A stretch of 64,000 nucleotides of DNA from Pseudomonadota bacterium (GCA_029556915.1 JAKQIT010000165.1:1-64000), one strand, 5' to 3'. Shown: positions 35,936-44,444, counted from the stretch's first letter. Made by a program: numbers and translations. Notes: generated by a model not told the origin, from the sequence alone.

Positions 35936-36895
35936 ATGAGCCCAGAATTTAATTTAATTCAGCAATATTTTACCCGCCCCACGCGTCACACCAACTTAGG
36001 CGTGGGTGATGACGCTGCTTTAATTTCACTCTCAGCCGGAATGGAGCTTGCCATTTCAGCGGACATGTTAGTAGCAGGCACGCATTTTTTTGCTGATTGC
36101 GATGCTGAGCAGCTTGGCTGGAAATCACTGGCGGTGAATATTTCTGACATGGCCGCGATGGGCGCTAACGCAAAATGGGCGACCTTGGCGATAGCCTTGC
36201 CCGACATCAACCATCCTTGGTTAGCCGCATTTTCACAAGGTTTTTTTGCCTGTGCTGATGCGTTCAATGTTGACTTGATTGGTGGTGACACCACCCGTGG
36301 CCCACTTACCATCAGTGTGCAAATGATGGGCGAAGTACCCGCAGGGCTAGCCATTAAACGTAGTGGCGCAAAAATAGGCGATGATATTTGGGTGTCTGGT
36401 CAATTAGGCGGCGCGGCGATAGGTCTTGCACACCTACAAAAAAAATTGCAACTTGAGAGCGATGTGCTGCAAACCAGCCTAGCGGCGCTTCACAGCCCAA
36501 CACCACGTGCTGCGCTAGGCGTAGCTTTACGCAGTGTTGCCACCAGTTGTATTGATATTTCAGACGGTTTATTGGCTGATTTAGGGCATATTCTTAAAGC
36601 CTCAAATGTAGGTGCAACGCTCAATTTGGCAGATATTCCCTGCCATGATTTTTTGCGTAATCGCATCAACGAAACCGAATTTCAGCAATATGTGTTAGCA
36701 GGTGGCGAGGATTACGAACTTTGTTTTACTGCCCCAAGTCATACACGTCATGCTGTTTTAGACATTGCACAACGATTAAATCTATCAGTAACGCGCATTG
36801 GCAATACCAGCAACAACATTGACCTGCGCGCATTAGATAACGCACAATTACCCATTACGCTAAGCCACAAAGGTTTTGATCACTTTGCTAATTAG
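35936..36895 (+). CDS. thiL: Thiamine-monophosphate kinase
   Basis: A 319-residue ATP-dependent kinase. GVGDDAALI near the N-terminus, NISDMAAMGANAKWATLA, D-L-I-G-G-D-T-T-R-G and SCIDISDGLLADLGHI are the family motifs, and AGGEDYELCFTAP lies toward the end. It makes thiamine pyrophosphate from the monophosphate. The ATG at 35936 is preferred over a TTG two codons upstream. thiL-pgpA-pncC is a conserved order. Confidence 0.96.
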   Translation: MSPEFNLIQQYFTRPTRHTNLGVGDDAALISLSAGMELAISADMLVAGTHFFADCDAEQLGWKSLAVNISDMAAMGANAKWATLAIALPDINHPWLAAFSQGFFACADAFNVDLIGGDTTRGPLTISVQMMGEVPAGLAIKRSGAKIGDDIWVSGQLGGAAIGLAHLQKKLQLESDVLQTSLAALHSPTPRAALGVALRSVATSCIDISDGLLADLGHILKASNVGATLNLADIPCHDFLRNRINETEFQQYVLAGGEDYELCFTAPSHTRHAVLDIAQRLNLSVTRIGNTSNNIDLRALDNAQLPITLSHKGFDHFAN

Positions 36896-36914
36896 CTTAA
36901 GTTAGACTGAAATT

Positions 36915-36958
36915 GCTACCCAAAAGGACTAATTTAGCCCTTTTGGGTAGCAGTTTTG
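36915..36958 (+). terminator. Terminator-like hairpin after thiL
   Basis: GCTACCCAAAAGG and CCTTTTGGGTAGC form a perfect 13-bp stem around an 11-base loop, followed by AGTTTTGCTT. The T-run is short, so strength is uncertain. Confidence 0.8.
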
Positions 36959-37035
36959 CTTAAATTCTTACGCCGCTTTTTTTCAAAAAATCAGCTTTTA
37001 ACTTACAATGCACTTGCATCTTAATTTGATTACAA

Positions 37036-37560
37036 ATGAACAAACGCTCTGAGAAACCCATGTACCAGCCTAATACTTCTTTTCTAATGAAGCACCCCGC
37101 GCACATTTTTGCGCTCGGTTTTGGTAGCGGCCTGCTGCCAAAAGCCCCAGGTACTTTTGGCACCTTAATGGCTTTTCCACTGTTTTGGCTGATTGCTGGT
37201 TTTTCTATTCCTATCAAGCTTGGCATTATTGCTGTTCTTTTTGTAATAGGAATCTACTTTTGTAATCAAACAAGCGAGGCATTAGGCGTGTCAGACCACG
37301 GCGGCATTGTGTGGGATGAAATTGTTGGTATGTTGCTCGTGCTCACCTTTACTCCGCCGCATTGGTTTTTTTGGTTAGTGGCTTTTGTACTGTTTAGACT
37401 ATTTGATATTTGGAAGCCGTTTCCGATTCGCCAATTTGACCGTAAATTAAAAAATGGTTTTGGTGTTATGTTTGACGATGTATTAGCAGCCATTTTTGCC
37501 TGTATTTGCATGTTTGCGCTTATCGTATGGCTGATTGGTCCACACCAGCTACCATTTTAG
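37036..37560 (+). CDS. pgpA: Phosphatidylglycerophosphatase A
   Basis: A 174-residue inner-membrane phosphatase: GFGSGLLPKAPGTFGT (about 31-46), four hydrophobic segments, DHGGIVWDEIVGM with the acidic catalytic residues, and R-L-F-D-I-W-K-P-F-P-I-R. It removes phosphate from phosphatidylglycerophosphate to make phosphatidylglycerol. The start could also be M9 or M18. It overlaps the next gene by 34 bases. Confidence 0.95.
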   Translation: MNKRSEKPMYQPNTSFLMKHPAHIFALGFGSGLLPKAPGTFGTLMAFPLFWLIAGFSIPIKLGIIAVLFVIGIYFCNQTSEALGVSDHGGIVWDEIVGMLLVLTFTPPHWFFWLVAFVLFRLFDIWKPFPIRQFDRKLKNGFGVMFDDVLAAIFACICMFALIVWLIGPHQLPF

Positions 37561-38012
37561 GTGCCGCACTCAAAGCGCGTGGCTACTCGCTCGCTTTAGC
37601 TGAATCTTGTACAGGCGGGATGGTAGCGCAAGCAATAACAAGCGTTGCAGGCAGTTCTACTTGGTTTGATCGTGGTTTTGTCACTTACAGCAATGCTGCA
37701 AAAGTTGAAATGCTAGGCGTTTCTGAACTAACGCTTGCGCAATTTGGCGCGGTAAGTGAGCAAACCGCTGCTGAAATGGCTACAGGCGCACTTAAAAATA
37801 GCCATGCAGATATTGCAGGAAGTATTACAGGGATTGCAGGGCCAGATGGCGGAACACCTGATAAACCCGTTGGCATGGTGTGTTTTGCTTGGGGCGGCCA
37901 CAAATATCCAATAAAAACGGCTACCCAATATTTTAATGGGAGCCGTGAAGAAATTCGTCAGCAAGCCGCCGAGTTTTTAATGGCACGCTTGCTAACAACA
38001 CTCAATAATTAG
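37527..38012 (+). CDS. pncC: Nicotinamide-nucleotide amidohydrolase (CinA C-terminal type)
   Basis: A 162-residue stand-alone CinA C-terminal domain: LALAESCTGGMVAQAIT (catalytic Ser), VTYSNAAKVEMLGV, TGIAGPDGGTPDKPVGMV. It deamidates NMN to nicotinate mononucleotide in NAD recycling. The ATG at 37527 is used rather than the TTG at 37506, since MADWSTPATIL suits family N-termini. It overlaps pgpA by 34 bases, consistent with the thiL-pgpA-pncC operon. Confidence 0.94.
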   Translation: MADWSTPATILGAALKARGYSLALAESCTGGMVAQAITSVAGSSTWFDRGFVTYSNAAKVEMLGVSELTLAQFGAVSEQTAAEMATGALKNSHADIAGSITGIAGPDGGTPDKPVGMVCFAWGGHKYPIKTATQYFNGSREEIRQQAAEFLMARLLTTLNN

Positions 38013-38016
38013 GCCG

Positions 38017-38388
38017 CTATCGGCGCCCGTCTCTGTGTCCATGGCGGCCGAAATCATGTCCTCTATCGCCGTGTCCACGGTAGCCGTTGTTGTCATGATG
38101 CCCTCTATAGCCATGACGATCATTATGATAATAGTGGTGTCCGCCATAAGCATTTACTGGAATGTAACGAACCACTGGCTGATAATGCACTACTGGCGCA
38201 CCATAATAAACCACATTTGGCGGCGCATAATAGTTAGAGTATCCCACAGAATAATTTGATGAATATGCAGCTGGGTATCCATAACTCCCAACATTGATAC
38301 CCACACTGTAGTAATCCCGCGCAAAAGCACTAGAAGCAGTTGCCGCAACAATGGCTAGCGCAATTGTGGTTGATTTTAATAAGTTCAT
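38017..38388 (-). CDS. Secreted Tyr/His/Gly-rich small protein
   Basis: A 123-residue protein with a clear signal peptide (MNLLKSTTIALAIVAATASS, cleavage after A-F-A). The mature part begins Tyr-rich (Y-Y-S-V-G-I-N-V-G-S-Y-G-Y) and turns into a His/Gly/Arg/Asp-rich tail with many G-H-x and R-G-H units. The tail could bind metals or polyanions; this is inference from composition. I know no defined family. Shine-Dalgarno GGAAA is present and the 3' end is convergent with pncC. Confidence 0.8.
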   Translation of the reverse strand: MNLLKSTTIALAIVAATASSAFARDYYSVGINVGSYGYPAAYSSNYSVGYSNYYAPPNVVYYGAPVVHYQPVVRYIPVNAYGGHHYYHNDRHGYRGHHDNNGYRGHGDRGHDFGRHGHRDGRR

Positions 38389-38469
38389 GATGTTTCCTTT
38401 CTAAAAAAGTCATCTGAAGTAATCAGTTAAACGCTTCAACCTTGCAAACGTTGACAACTTTTTTGGTGA

Positions 38470-38919
38470 TTAGTTTAAGTTCTTAGGTACAAAAAACCAC
38501 GCTAGCACTATCAGTAAACCAAATTGAACGATTAAAAAAATCACGCCACGTTGAAACAGTTGATAGCCGCCTGCAAGCCGACTACTTAAAGTTTTGCCTG
38601 CCTGATGATGTGGATTGAGGTCTTTTAAAGCGGCATCTAAGGCGGGGATGTCTAGCGTATCCCAACTCGCAAATAACGCTTGGTCTATGCGAATTCTTAG
38701 CGCGAAGTAAAATACTCCCGCCCCTGCTAACAGCACCAAGCTTGCCAATATTTTAACAAGCACATTAGGCGCAAATACAATGGCAGCAATCGCTAACAGT
38801 TGGTTAAATAAAGTTAATAGTTCCACTAAATAATAGGCTTTAAAAAGTGCCTGCATCACCTTTATTTTTGTGTGTGCCTCTGCTGGCGAGATTATTTTTT
38901 GTGCATCAAATGCTGTCAT
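38470..38919 (-). CDS. Hypothetical membrane protein
   Basis: A 149-residue protein with three hydrophobic segments (about 40-55, 58-75 and 125-145) and a soluble stretch between the second and third. No motif is recognised. Its start overlaps the end of the PAP2/phosphatase gene by 14 bases on the same strand, so it is probably the last gene of the 42157-38470 group and may serve the same envelope or lipid process (inference from context). Confidence 0.75.
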   Translation of the reverse strand: MTAFDAQKIISPAEAHTKIKVMQALFKAYYLVELLTLFNQLLAIAAIVFAPNVLVKILASLVLLAGAGVFYFALRIRIDQALFASWDTLDIPALDAALKDLNPHHQAGKTLSSRLAGGYQLFQRGVIFLIVQFGLLIVLAWFFVPKNLN

Positions 38920-40261
38920 TTTCTCTTAGCGCTGCAAGTGCGGCGTCAATATTTTTAATATGTTCACTGCTGATGACAATGCCACTGCGTTGGCGATTGA
39001 CCATTTCAACTGCTTGGCGAATATCGCCAGCGTGTTTTTGCCACACTAGCCAGCAAACCACCACACTGGCACTTCTTGATAAACCAAGCGCGCAGTGTAC
39101 CAACACTTTTTCTTGGCTAATTTGCGCGCAATGCAGCCAGCGTGTCGCTTTTACCAACGCCTTTGGGTGTAGTGGAATTAAATCCATCATCGGCAAAAAA
39201 CGATGTGAAGTTGCGTTTTTAATGGTGCTATTGGTAAATTCGCTGGTTAAGTCCAGCACCGCGAAAAAACCCATTTGTGAAACTGCCTGATTCGGAAATG
39301 CCCCCAACCATACGCCACGATGAATTTCGTTTGGCAAACGGCGCTGCTGCGTGTAGTAAAGATAACTCAACCAACTGCCCAGCAAATAAGGGGCTAACAT
39401 AATGCGCGCAGGCCAACGCATACGCCCTCGATGCCGTTGAAACACCTGATTTTCAAAACCCCAGTAAGCCGCAGCAACTAATGCCAACGCCATCGCCACC
39501 CAGCTCAACATTAAAGTAAACCAACTTGAAAGTGAATGAAGCGCCAAACCAACTGCCAAAGCCACTGTTGCCCAACTTGCATAGCGTTTAGCCAGCTTGA
39601 TCATTTTTTGCGTAGGCATTGCCCTGCGCCAAAAAAACGGCTTGTCAGGAATAAAATATAAGCAAGCCACGCCTGCCAAAGCGCCTGTCCACACGTCAAT
39701 AAAATGATGTTGATAAACCAGCAACACCGAAGCTGCAATGGCAAAAAACCATGCATGCAACACATATTGCCAAAAACCTTGTAAACGCTTGGCATATACC
39801 ATCCACAACACGATGAGCAAACTAATATGTAACGATGGTGCTTGGTTATAGGGCTTGTCAAAGCCTAATAACACAGCTTGTAAAAAGCCATTAAAGCCTT
39901 CAGCTTTAGGTACGGCAAAGGAAAATTGCAGCGGAAACAGTAAAAACCCGACAAGTGAAATAACGGTTGCCATCAACAAACGCAGGGCATGTCTATCCAA
40001 TGCACTACGTTTGCGAAACAAAAACAGCGAGGCCGCATAAAACGCATCGATAGACATATAAGGCAACATCATCCACGGCACAAAAGGGATGGCACGTTCC
40101 CAATCTTGCACCACCACGCCCACATCAGGGCGAATACTGGTGAGTTGATTGAGCAAGCCATAACTGATAAAAAAGAATGGACCAAGAAACGCCAGCCATA
40201 GCGCGCCACGCCGCCAAAGAATCGGCGGCTCTTTTAGTTGCATATCACTTTTTTCTGCCAC
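38906..40261 (-). CDS. PAP2 / dual-specificity phosphatase fusion membrane protein
   Basis: A 451-residue protein. The N-terminal two thirds hold about eight membrane segments with a PAP2-type core: a Q-A-P-S-L-H-I-S motif and Y-Q-H-H-F-I-D-V-W-T-G. The C-terminal third is a cytoplasmic dual-specificity phosphatase with the active-site loop HCALGLSRSASVV (about 387-399), matching H-C-x5-R. Such fusions are known near lipid-modifying genes in proteobacteria. It follows the hydrolase/methyltransferase gene, separated by a palindromic repeat. Lipid phosphate dephosphorylation is likely; the real substrate is unknown. Confidence 0.87.
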   Translation of the reverse strand: MAEKSDMQLKEPPILWRRGALWLAFLGPFFFISYGLLNQLTSIRPDVGVVVQDWERAIPFVPWMMLPYMSIDAFYAASLFLFRKRSALDRHALRLLMATVISLVGFLLFPLQFSFAVPKAEGFNGFLQAVLLGFDKPYNQAPSLHISLLIVLWMVYAKRLQGFWQYVLHAWFFAIAASVLLVYQHHFIDVWTGALAGVACLYFIPDKPFFWRRAMPTQKMIKLAKRYASWATVALAVGLALHSLSSWFTLMLSWVAMALALVAAAYWGFENQVFQRHRGRMRWPARIMLAPYLLGSWLSYLYYTQQRRLPNEIHRGVWLGAFPNQAVSQMGFFAVLDLTSEFTNSTIKNATSHRFLPMMDLIPLHPKALVKATRWLHCAQISQEKVLVHCALGLSRSASVVVCWLVWQKHAGDIRQAVEMVNRQRSGIVISSEHIKNIDAALAALRENDSI

Positions 40262-40312
40262 ATTTCACACATATTAAAATCGCCTGTTTTTATCACCTTA
40301 AACAGCCAACAT

Positions 40313-40380
40313 CATTTCACCTCCTCTGCAAGCCAGTCTGGATGCTGCTTACAGAGGTATAAAAATTGCTCGGAGGATTT
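40313..40380 (-). repeat. Intergenic palindromic repeat, copy 9
   Basis: Reverse orientation. Stem CCTCTGCAAGCC / TGCTTACAGAGG, loop AGTCTGGATGC, flanks ATTTCACC and GCTCGGAGGATTT. It lies just 3' of the hydrolase/methyltransferase gene. Confidence 0.9.
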
Positions 40381-40384
40381 AACA

Positions 40385-42157
40385 CTAATTTTGAGTGATT
40401 TTTTTAGCGAGCGAAACGCTAAAAATTCCCCACTTATCGCTCATTTGGTCTATCTTTTCAAAGCCTGCATTTTGTACTAATTGATCCATCTCACGCTGGG
40501 TACGGCGGCGCATAATCCACGCTTTATTTTGGCGGTGGCTGGTGAGCGTGCGGGCTATCAATTCTAACTGCGGATGCCATGGTTGATTGGTATAAATCAA
40601 ATAACCGTCCGCTTCTAAGGCTTGGTGCACGCCAGCAAGCGAGGCATTGATAGGCGCGTTTTCAGGAAAAAGCTCATATAACCCTGAAACAATGGCGATG
40701 GTTGGCTTAGGCGTGACCGCCGCGATGGATTTTTTGTCAAAAGCATCGGCTTTTTCAAATTGTGCTTTTGCTCCCAAGCCCATTTTTTGTATCAGCGCAT
40801 TGCCACCAGTCACATTGAGTTCGCTGTAATCACGCAGCAATACATGGTCTGCATTTACCGCCACGGCGGCTTCAAGCGCGTAACGTCCGTGGCCTGCGGC
40901 AATATCCATGATGCGTACTGGTTTAGATTCTGCGCGTAGCAGGTTGGCTGTTTTAGCTAATAAAGTTTCAATATGTTGTTTGCGAATGCGAATACCGCGC
41001 CAACCAATGGCATCTAAATAAGTGCGGTCAATCAGTTTGCCAAAAAAACCTTTACCTCGTGCTTGGTTTTCATACACATAGTCTAGCGTGCTTCCAGAGT
41101 CAAAACCCGTTTCAACGCCTAATTTTAAACCTGCTGAAGCTTTGCTAGCAAAGGCAATATTAGCGCGCGTGGCGGCAAAATAAATGTTGTCTGGGCTAAA
41201 TGTTAGCAATGGTTTTTTGAGCGCTTCCGCCTCATGAAAGGTATAGCCTGCTGCATCGGCATGCATTAAATCGGGCTGGGTATGTGGCTTTAAAAATTGC
41301 GCTTTTATAAAATCTCGCGCGTAGGTGAGCGGTAAATGGCGGTCTTTTTCACCTAATGTATCGTGATAAAACCCTTCAAACACATGGTAGGCTTTGTCGT
41401 CCGCACCCAATTTTCTAAACAATTCGCGCACAGGTTTTTGATGCACCACCCAATCGCTACCTGACACCAAAAACTGTGTTGGCGTGGTGATGGCTGCGGC
41501 ATCCTTTACCAAGCGTTCTGCCGTTTCATATAGTTCAAGCAAAATATTGACCGCGATGGGGCGGGTGATGAGCGGGTCAATTTCATACGAAGCGATGCGC
41601 TTTTCATCGTGTGTTAGCCATTTAGCTTTGACGTAAGAGTTGACAAACGCCAACGCTGGCACCGCTTTAGTAAGACCCAATTTTTGTACCAAGCCTAATG
41701 TGGCACGGGCAAACGGCACATAAAGTTTCACTTTTAATGCGGGTGAAGCAAGCACCAAGCAGCGAATATTTGGCGCATAATCATGCACCCAAGCGGTGGC
41801 GATGACCCCGCCCACGCTTTGCGCAATCACGGCAATATCTTGTATGTTAAAGCCATGTTGGCTGCAAATATGGCGGGCAAACACATCGGCATCTTTGACA
41901 AAAACGCCAAAATCATCTGCATAGCCACGCACTCCAGGCGAGCGGCCTAGTCCGCGTGCATCCCAAGCAAAGCAGTCATAATCGGGCATATTTAAGCTAT
42001 CTACCACATCTTGCTGGCGGCCGGAATGCTCATGCCCTCGGTGGAATAAAATAATCGCGCGCTTTGGCGACTGCGGGTTAATAGCTTGCCAATGGCGATA
42101 AAAAATTTCTGCGCCATCAACGGCGGTAAACGTATGTTCTTGTGCTACGCGAATCAT
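40385..42157 (-). CDS. Bifunctional alpha/beta hydrolase / SAM-dependent methyltransferase
   Basis: A 590-residue two-domain protein. The N-terminal alpha/beta hydrolase (about 1-290) has HRGHEHSGRQ, the nucleophile elbow AQSVGG (Ser at about 113) and an acidic/histidine pair later (GFYHDTLGE). The C-terminal class I methyltransferase (about 380-590) has motif I MDIAAGHGRYALEAA. Such fusions are annotated in several proteobacteria beside PAP2/DSP fusions and lipid acyltransferases, so the pair may build or remodel a lipid; the substrate is not known. A good ATG is at 42157. Confidence 0.88.
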   Translation of the reverse strand: MIRVAQEHTFTAVDGAEIFYRHWQAINPQSPKRAIILFHRGHEHSGRQQDVVDSLNMPDYDCFAWDARGLGRSPGVRGYADDFGVFVKDADVFARHICSQHGFNIQDIAVIAQSVGGVIATAWVHDYAPNIRCLVLASPALKVKLYVPFARATLGLVQKLGLTKAVPALAFVNSYVKAKWLTHDEKRIASYEIDPLITRPIAVNILLELYETAERLVKDAAAITTPTQFLVSGSDWVVHQKPVRELFRKLGADDKAYHVFEGFYHDTLGEKDRHLPLTYARDFIKAQFLKPHTQPDLMHADAAGYTFHEAEALKKPLLTFSPDNIYFAATRANIAFASKASAGLKLGVETGFDSGSTLDYVYENQARGKGFFGKLIDRTYLDAIGWRGIRIRKQHIETLLAKTANLLRAESKPVRIMDIAAGHGRYALEAAVAVNADHVLLRDYSELNVTGGNALIQKMGLGAKAQFEKADAFDKKSIAAVTPKPTIAIVSGLYELFPENAPINASLAGVHQALEADGYLIYTNQPWHPQLELIARTLTSHRQNKAWIMRRRTQREMDQLVQNAGFEKIDQMSDKWGIFSVSLAKKITQN

Positions 42158-42275
42158 TGAAACTCCAAAACTGACAATATAACCACATAATTAGTTATTT
42201 AGTTTTGTATGTCAAGTTTTATTTATAATTGATAAAATACAAAAAAGCTAAAGGTTGAATTTTAACAGGAGTTTA

Positions 42276-42944
42276 TTATTTTTTGCGCCGTAAAAACGCC
42301 ATGCCTAACGCGCCCAGCAGCAAGCCCACAACCAAACCACCCGCAGCAAAGTATTGGCGCGATTTTTCAACCGCGTGGTAAATCGGGTTATCATAAAAAT
42401 TAGCGCCAATATGCAACGCTAAAATACGCCACTTGCCATCTTCACCTTTGGTCACGGTGGCCGTCCAGCGCGTTTTCATGTCTAAATTGCGGCCATCCGC
42501 CAGCTGATATTGCTCTACACCATCGCCATACACCAAGCCCCAGCTCGGGTTTTGCGCGTCACCATAAAGTTGCGTGAGGGCATCTGCATTGAGTTTAATA
42601 TCTAATTTTTTTAAATAACCGCCCTCGCCAAACCACTCTTTAAAATACGCATCAATACCCGCTGGCGTGGTAATCACATTTTGGTTAATGGTGGTGACGT
42701 GCAATTTTTCATCAAAATATTGCGCTAAATCGGCATATTTTTGTGTGTTGATAGCAGTTTCTATGCCCTGTAATAAAGCGCGCAACTCTTGGTGAATCGC
42801 TTGTTGCGCACTATCCCCTGCCGCAGACGGCGCATCTACTGGCTGCAATACCGGCTGCATATTTGCATTTTCAGGCGGATAAGCCAACTCTGCAAAAGTC
42901 GCATTTACCCAAAAAAAACTAAGCACAAATAATTGTTTTATCAT
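42276..42944 (-). CDS. Exported NTF2/SnoaL-like protein with C-terminal membrane anchor
   Basis: A 222-residue protein. A signal peptide (MIKQLFVLSFFWVNATFA) precedes a linker and an NTF2-like domain (about 50-190; A-L-L-Q-G-I-E-T-A-I-N-T...Y-F-D-E-K-L-H-V) with W-T-A-T-V-T-K near the end. A C-terminal membrane segment (about 200-217) with basic tail RRKK follows. The ATG at 42944 is fixed by GGAGG six bases upstream; a longer frame to 42968 lacks this. NTF2-like domains are found in both enzymes and binding proteins, so the function is open. Confidence 0.8.
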   Translation of the reverse strand: MIKQLFVLSFFWVNATFAELAYPPENANMQPVLQPVDAPSAAGDSAQQAIHQELRALLQGIETAINTQKYADLAQYFDEKLHVTTINQNVITTPAGIDAYFKEWFGEGGYLKKLDIKLNADALTQLYGDAQNPSWGLVYGDGVEQYQLADGRNLDMKTRWTATVTKGEDGKWRILALHIGANFYDNPIYHAVEKSRQYFAAGGLVVGLLLGALGMAFLRRKK

Positions 42945-43053
42945 CATCCACCTCCAAAAATTCATCATAACTTAAAGTGCTTAAAAACGACAGCTTTCTG
43001 CAAGCACAACTCCATTATGAACGCGCCTAAAAAAAGCATTTTAAAACGCAATA

Positions 43054-43125
43054 AAACGCCCGAGAAAATTTTGATGCCCTGCAAGCCTCATGCAGACTGG
43101 CTTGCAGAGGAGGTGAAATGATTTG
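43054..43125 (+). repeat. Intergenic palindromic repeat, copy 10
   Basis: Forward orientation. Flank CGCCCGAGAAAATTTTGAT, stem CCCTGCAAGCC / GGCTTGCAGAGG with one mismatch, loop TCATGCAGACT, right flank AGGTGAAATGATTTG. This is the only copy not placed directly 3' of a gene. Confidence 0.9.
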
Positions 43126-43189
43126 TGCTAATAAAAGCCTAAAATTAACTTATTATTGCTTGCTTTTGGCTTTAAGATTTTGAATTTAA

Positions 43190-43380
43190 CTTCCCCTGCT
43201 GCCGCGCCTGATATTTGCATAAATATGGGGAGTTTTCGGCAAGCGACTGTCTGAGCGTAGCGAGTTTTAGCTTGCCGCCTCATGATTATGCAAATATCAG
43301 GAAACAAGCGGTAGGGGGTAGCCTTTTCTTTGGTTTCTTTCTTTTGGCTAAGCAAAAGAAAGAAACTCGCCCTAAGCGAA
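43190..43380. repeat. Nested-hairpin mosaic element
   Basis: Three inverted repeats in 190 bases: CCTGATATTTGCATAA at 43207-43222 pairs perfectly with 43286-43301. Inside it CGGCAAGC at 43237 pairs with GCTTGCCG at 43270. After it GTTTCTTTCTTTTG at 43333 pairs with CAAAAGAAAGAAAC at 43353. The core GACTGTCTGAGCGTAGCGAG and the final hairpin resemble, from memory, a repeat found in many proteobacteria. It is probably a non-autonomous mobile or structural repeat. Confidence 0.7.
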
Positions 43381-43465
43381 AAAATGAATTGCAGACTACT
43401 ACTTTACTAGTTAGACTAATTTATAAAATAAATTAAAATTAATTCAATTGTAAAGGAGTTTTTGG

Positions 43466-44062
43466 TTGAAAAATTTACCTATTACAACACCTGATGTTGC
43501 ACTTACTGAACTCAAAAACATCTTCATTCCTGAAAATACGCCAAAAGATTCCTTTTTTGAATTATCCATTAGAATTACTGATCAAGATTTAACAATTCGT
43601 GACTTAAGCGCCTTCCTAGATTTCATAGATAGAATTTATGGGCGTCTCTCCGAAAAAGGACTTCGTTCTTATGCAAACAGTGAACATGGTCATCTCAGAA
43701 TATCAGAGTTAAGAAAAGGTTCTTGGGAGTTACTACTGGAAGAGGCCATAACTAGCGGATACTCGCATGCCTTAGTCATTATTTTAATTGCAGTCAAATA
43801 TTTACCTCCAGCAGTTGAGTCATTTGCAAATGCATACAGTCAAATTGAACAAGGTCGTTTAGCTAGCGCCAATAGACGACGCATAACTAAAGAAATGAAA
43901 CAAGATAATCAGTTAGCAGTTTTGGGACAAGCACGCATAAATCAATTATCTATGCTTCTAGAATATTTATATCAGAAAGAGGATGAAAAACTTTATAGAA
44001 CAATTCGTTTTGTAAAAACAAGATTGATTGACATCAACATAAGAGTAAAACGAAAAAATTGA
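43466..44062 (+). CDS. Orphan protein of unknown function
   Basis: A 198-residue protein starting at TTG; AAAGGAG seven bases upstream makes this start convincing. It has an alpha/beta N-terminal half with H-L-R-I-S-E-L-R-K-G-S-W-E-L-L-L (about 75-90), one hydrophobic stretch (HALVIILIAVKYLPP, about 99-113) and a charged helical C-terminus (N-R-R-R-I-T-K-E-M-K). Base and codon use are AT-rich with many AGA and ATA codons. It lies between two repeat elements and the molybdoenzyme operon, suggesting an acquired islet. I do not recognise the family. Confidence 0.7.
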   Translation: MKNLPITTPDVALTELKNIFIPENTPKDSFFELSIRITDQDLTIRDLSAFLDFIDRIYGRLSEKGLRSYANSEHGHLRISELRKGSWELLLEEAITSGYSHALVIILIAVKYLPPAVESFANAYSQIEQGRLASANRRRITKEMKQDNQLAVLGQARINQLSMLLEYLYQKEDEKLYRTIRFVKTRLIDINIRVKRKN

Positions 44063-44134
44063 AACTTATAATGAGGCACTCACCACTAAGTAAGCGCCTC
44101 AGAACAAATCTATCCCAACTCCACTTCCACCAAA

Positions 44135-44443
44135 CTATTGATAAAACGGTGAGTTCATCCCCTCGCTCGCCTCTGCAACCACATCCCCATCAAACAATTT
44201 AACCGTCAAATTACCATTAACTTGGCTGGCAAATGGCACTAACAAACCATCAATATACGCTTGCGCATTTTCTTTTGAGTCAAATTCATAAAAACCGCCC
44301 ACGCTATGGGTGTTGATGCCACTAAGCCAAGTTTTAGACTTTAAACCTTTAAACTTTTTCATTTCTACATTAATCGGTGCCCAGTCAATTTCAGTAAATG
44401 GAATGGACACCTGATACTCTGCATAAATAAAAACTTTAGCCAT
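44135..44443 (-). CDS. YdhR-like monooxygenase-fold protein
   Basis: A 102-residue protein like E. coli YdhR: KGLKSKTWLSGINTHSVGGF followed by Y-E-F-D-S-K-E-N-A-Q-A-Y-I-D-G fits this ferredoxin-like (dimeric alpha/beta barrel) family of putative monooxygenases. No cofactor is needed in related proteins, and the substrate is unknown. It begins one base after the molybdopterin oxidoreductase stop, so the two are surely cotranscribed and may act on the same compound or protect the enzyme (inference). Confidence 0.75.
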   Translation of the reverse strand: MAKVFIYAEYQVSIPFTEIDWAPINVEMKKFKGLKSKTWLSGINTHSVGGFYEFDSKENAQAYIDGLLVPFASQVNGNLTVKLFDGDVVAEASEGMNSPFYQ

Positions 44444-44444
44444 A

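Larger units (their letters stand above)
42945..43465. other. Non-coding gap of about 520 bases
   Basis: No convincing gene. It holds the Shine-Dalgarno of the upstream reversed gene, palindromic repeat copy 10 (43054-43125), a nested-hairpin mosaic element (43190-43380) and the Shine-Dalgarno of the gene at 43466. Short open frames here follow the inverted repeats and look spurious. Confidence 0.8.

Noticed and set aside
43215..43436. Short open frame across the nested-hairpin element
   Set aside because: Its sequence is dictated by the inverted repeats (F-F-G-F-F-L-L-A-K-Q-K-K-E-T) and there is no supporting start.
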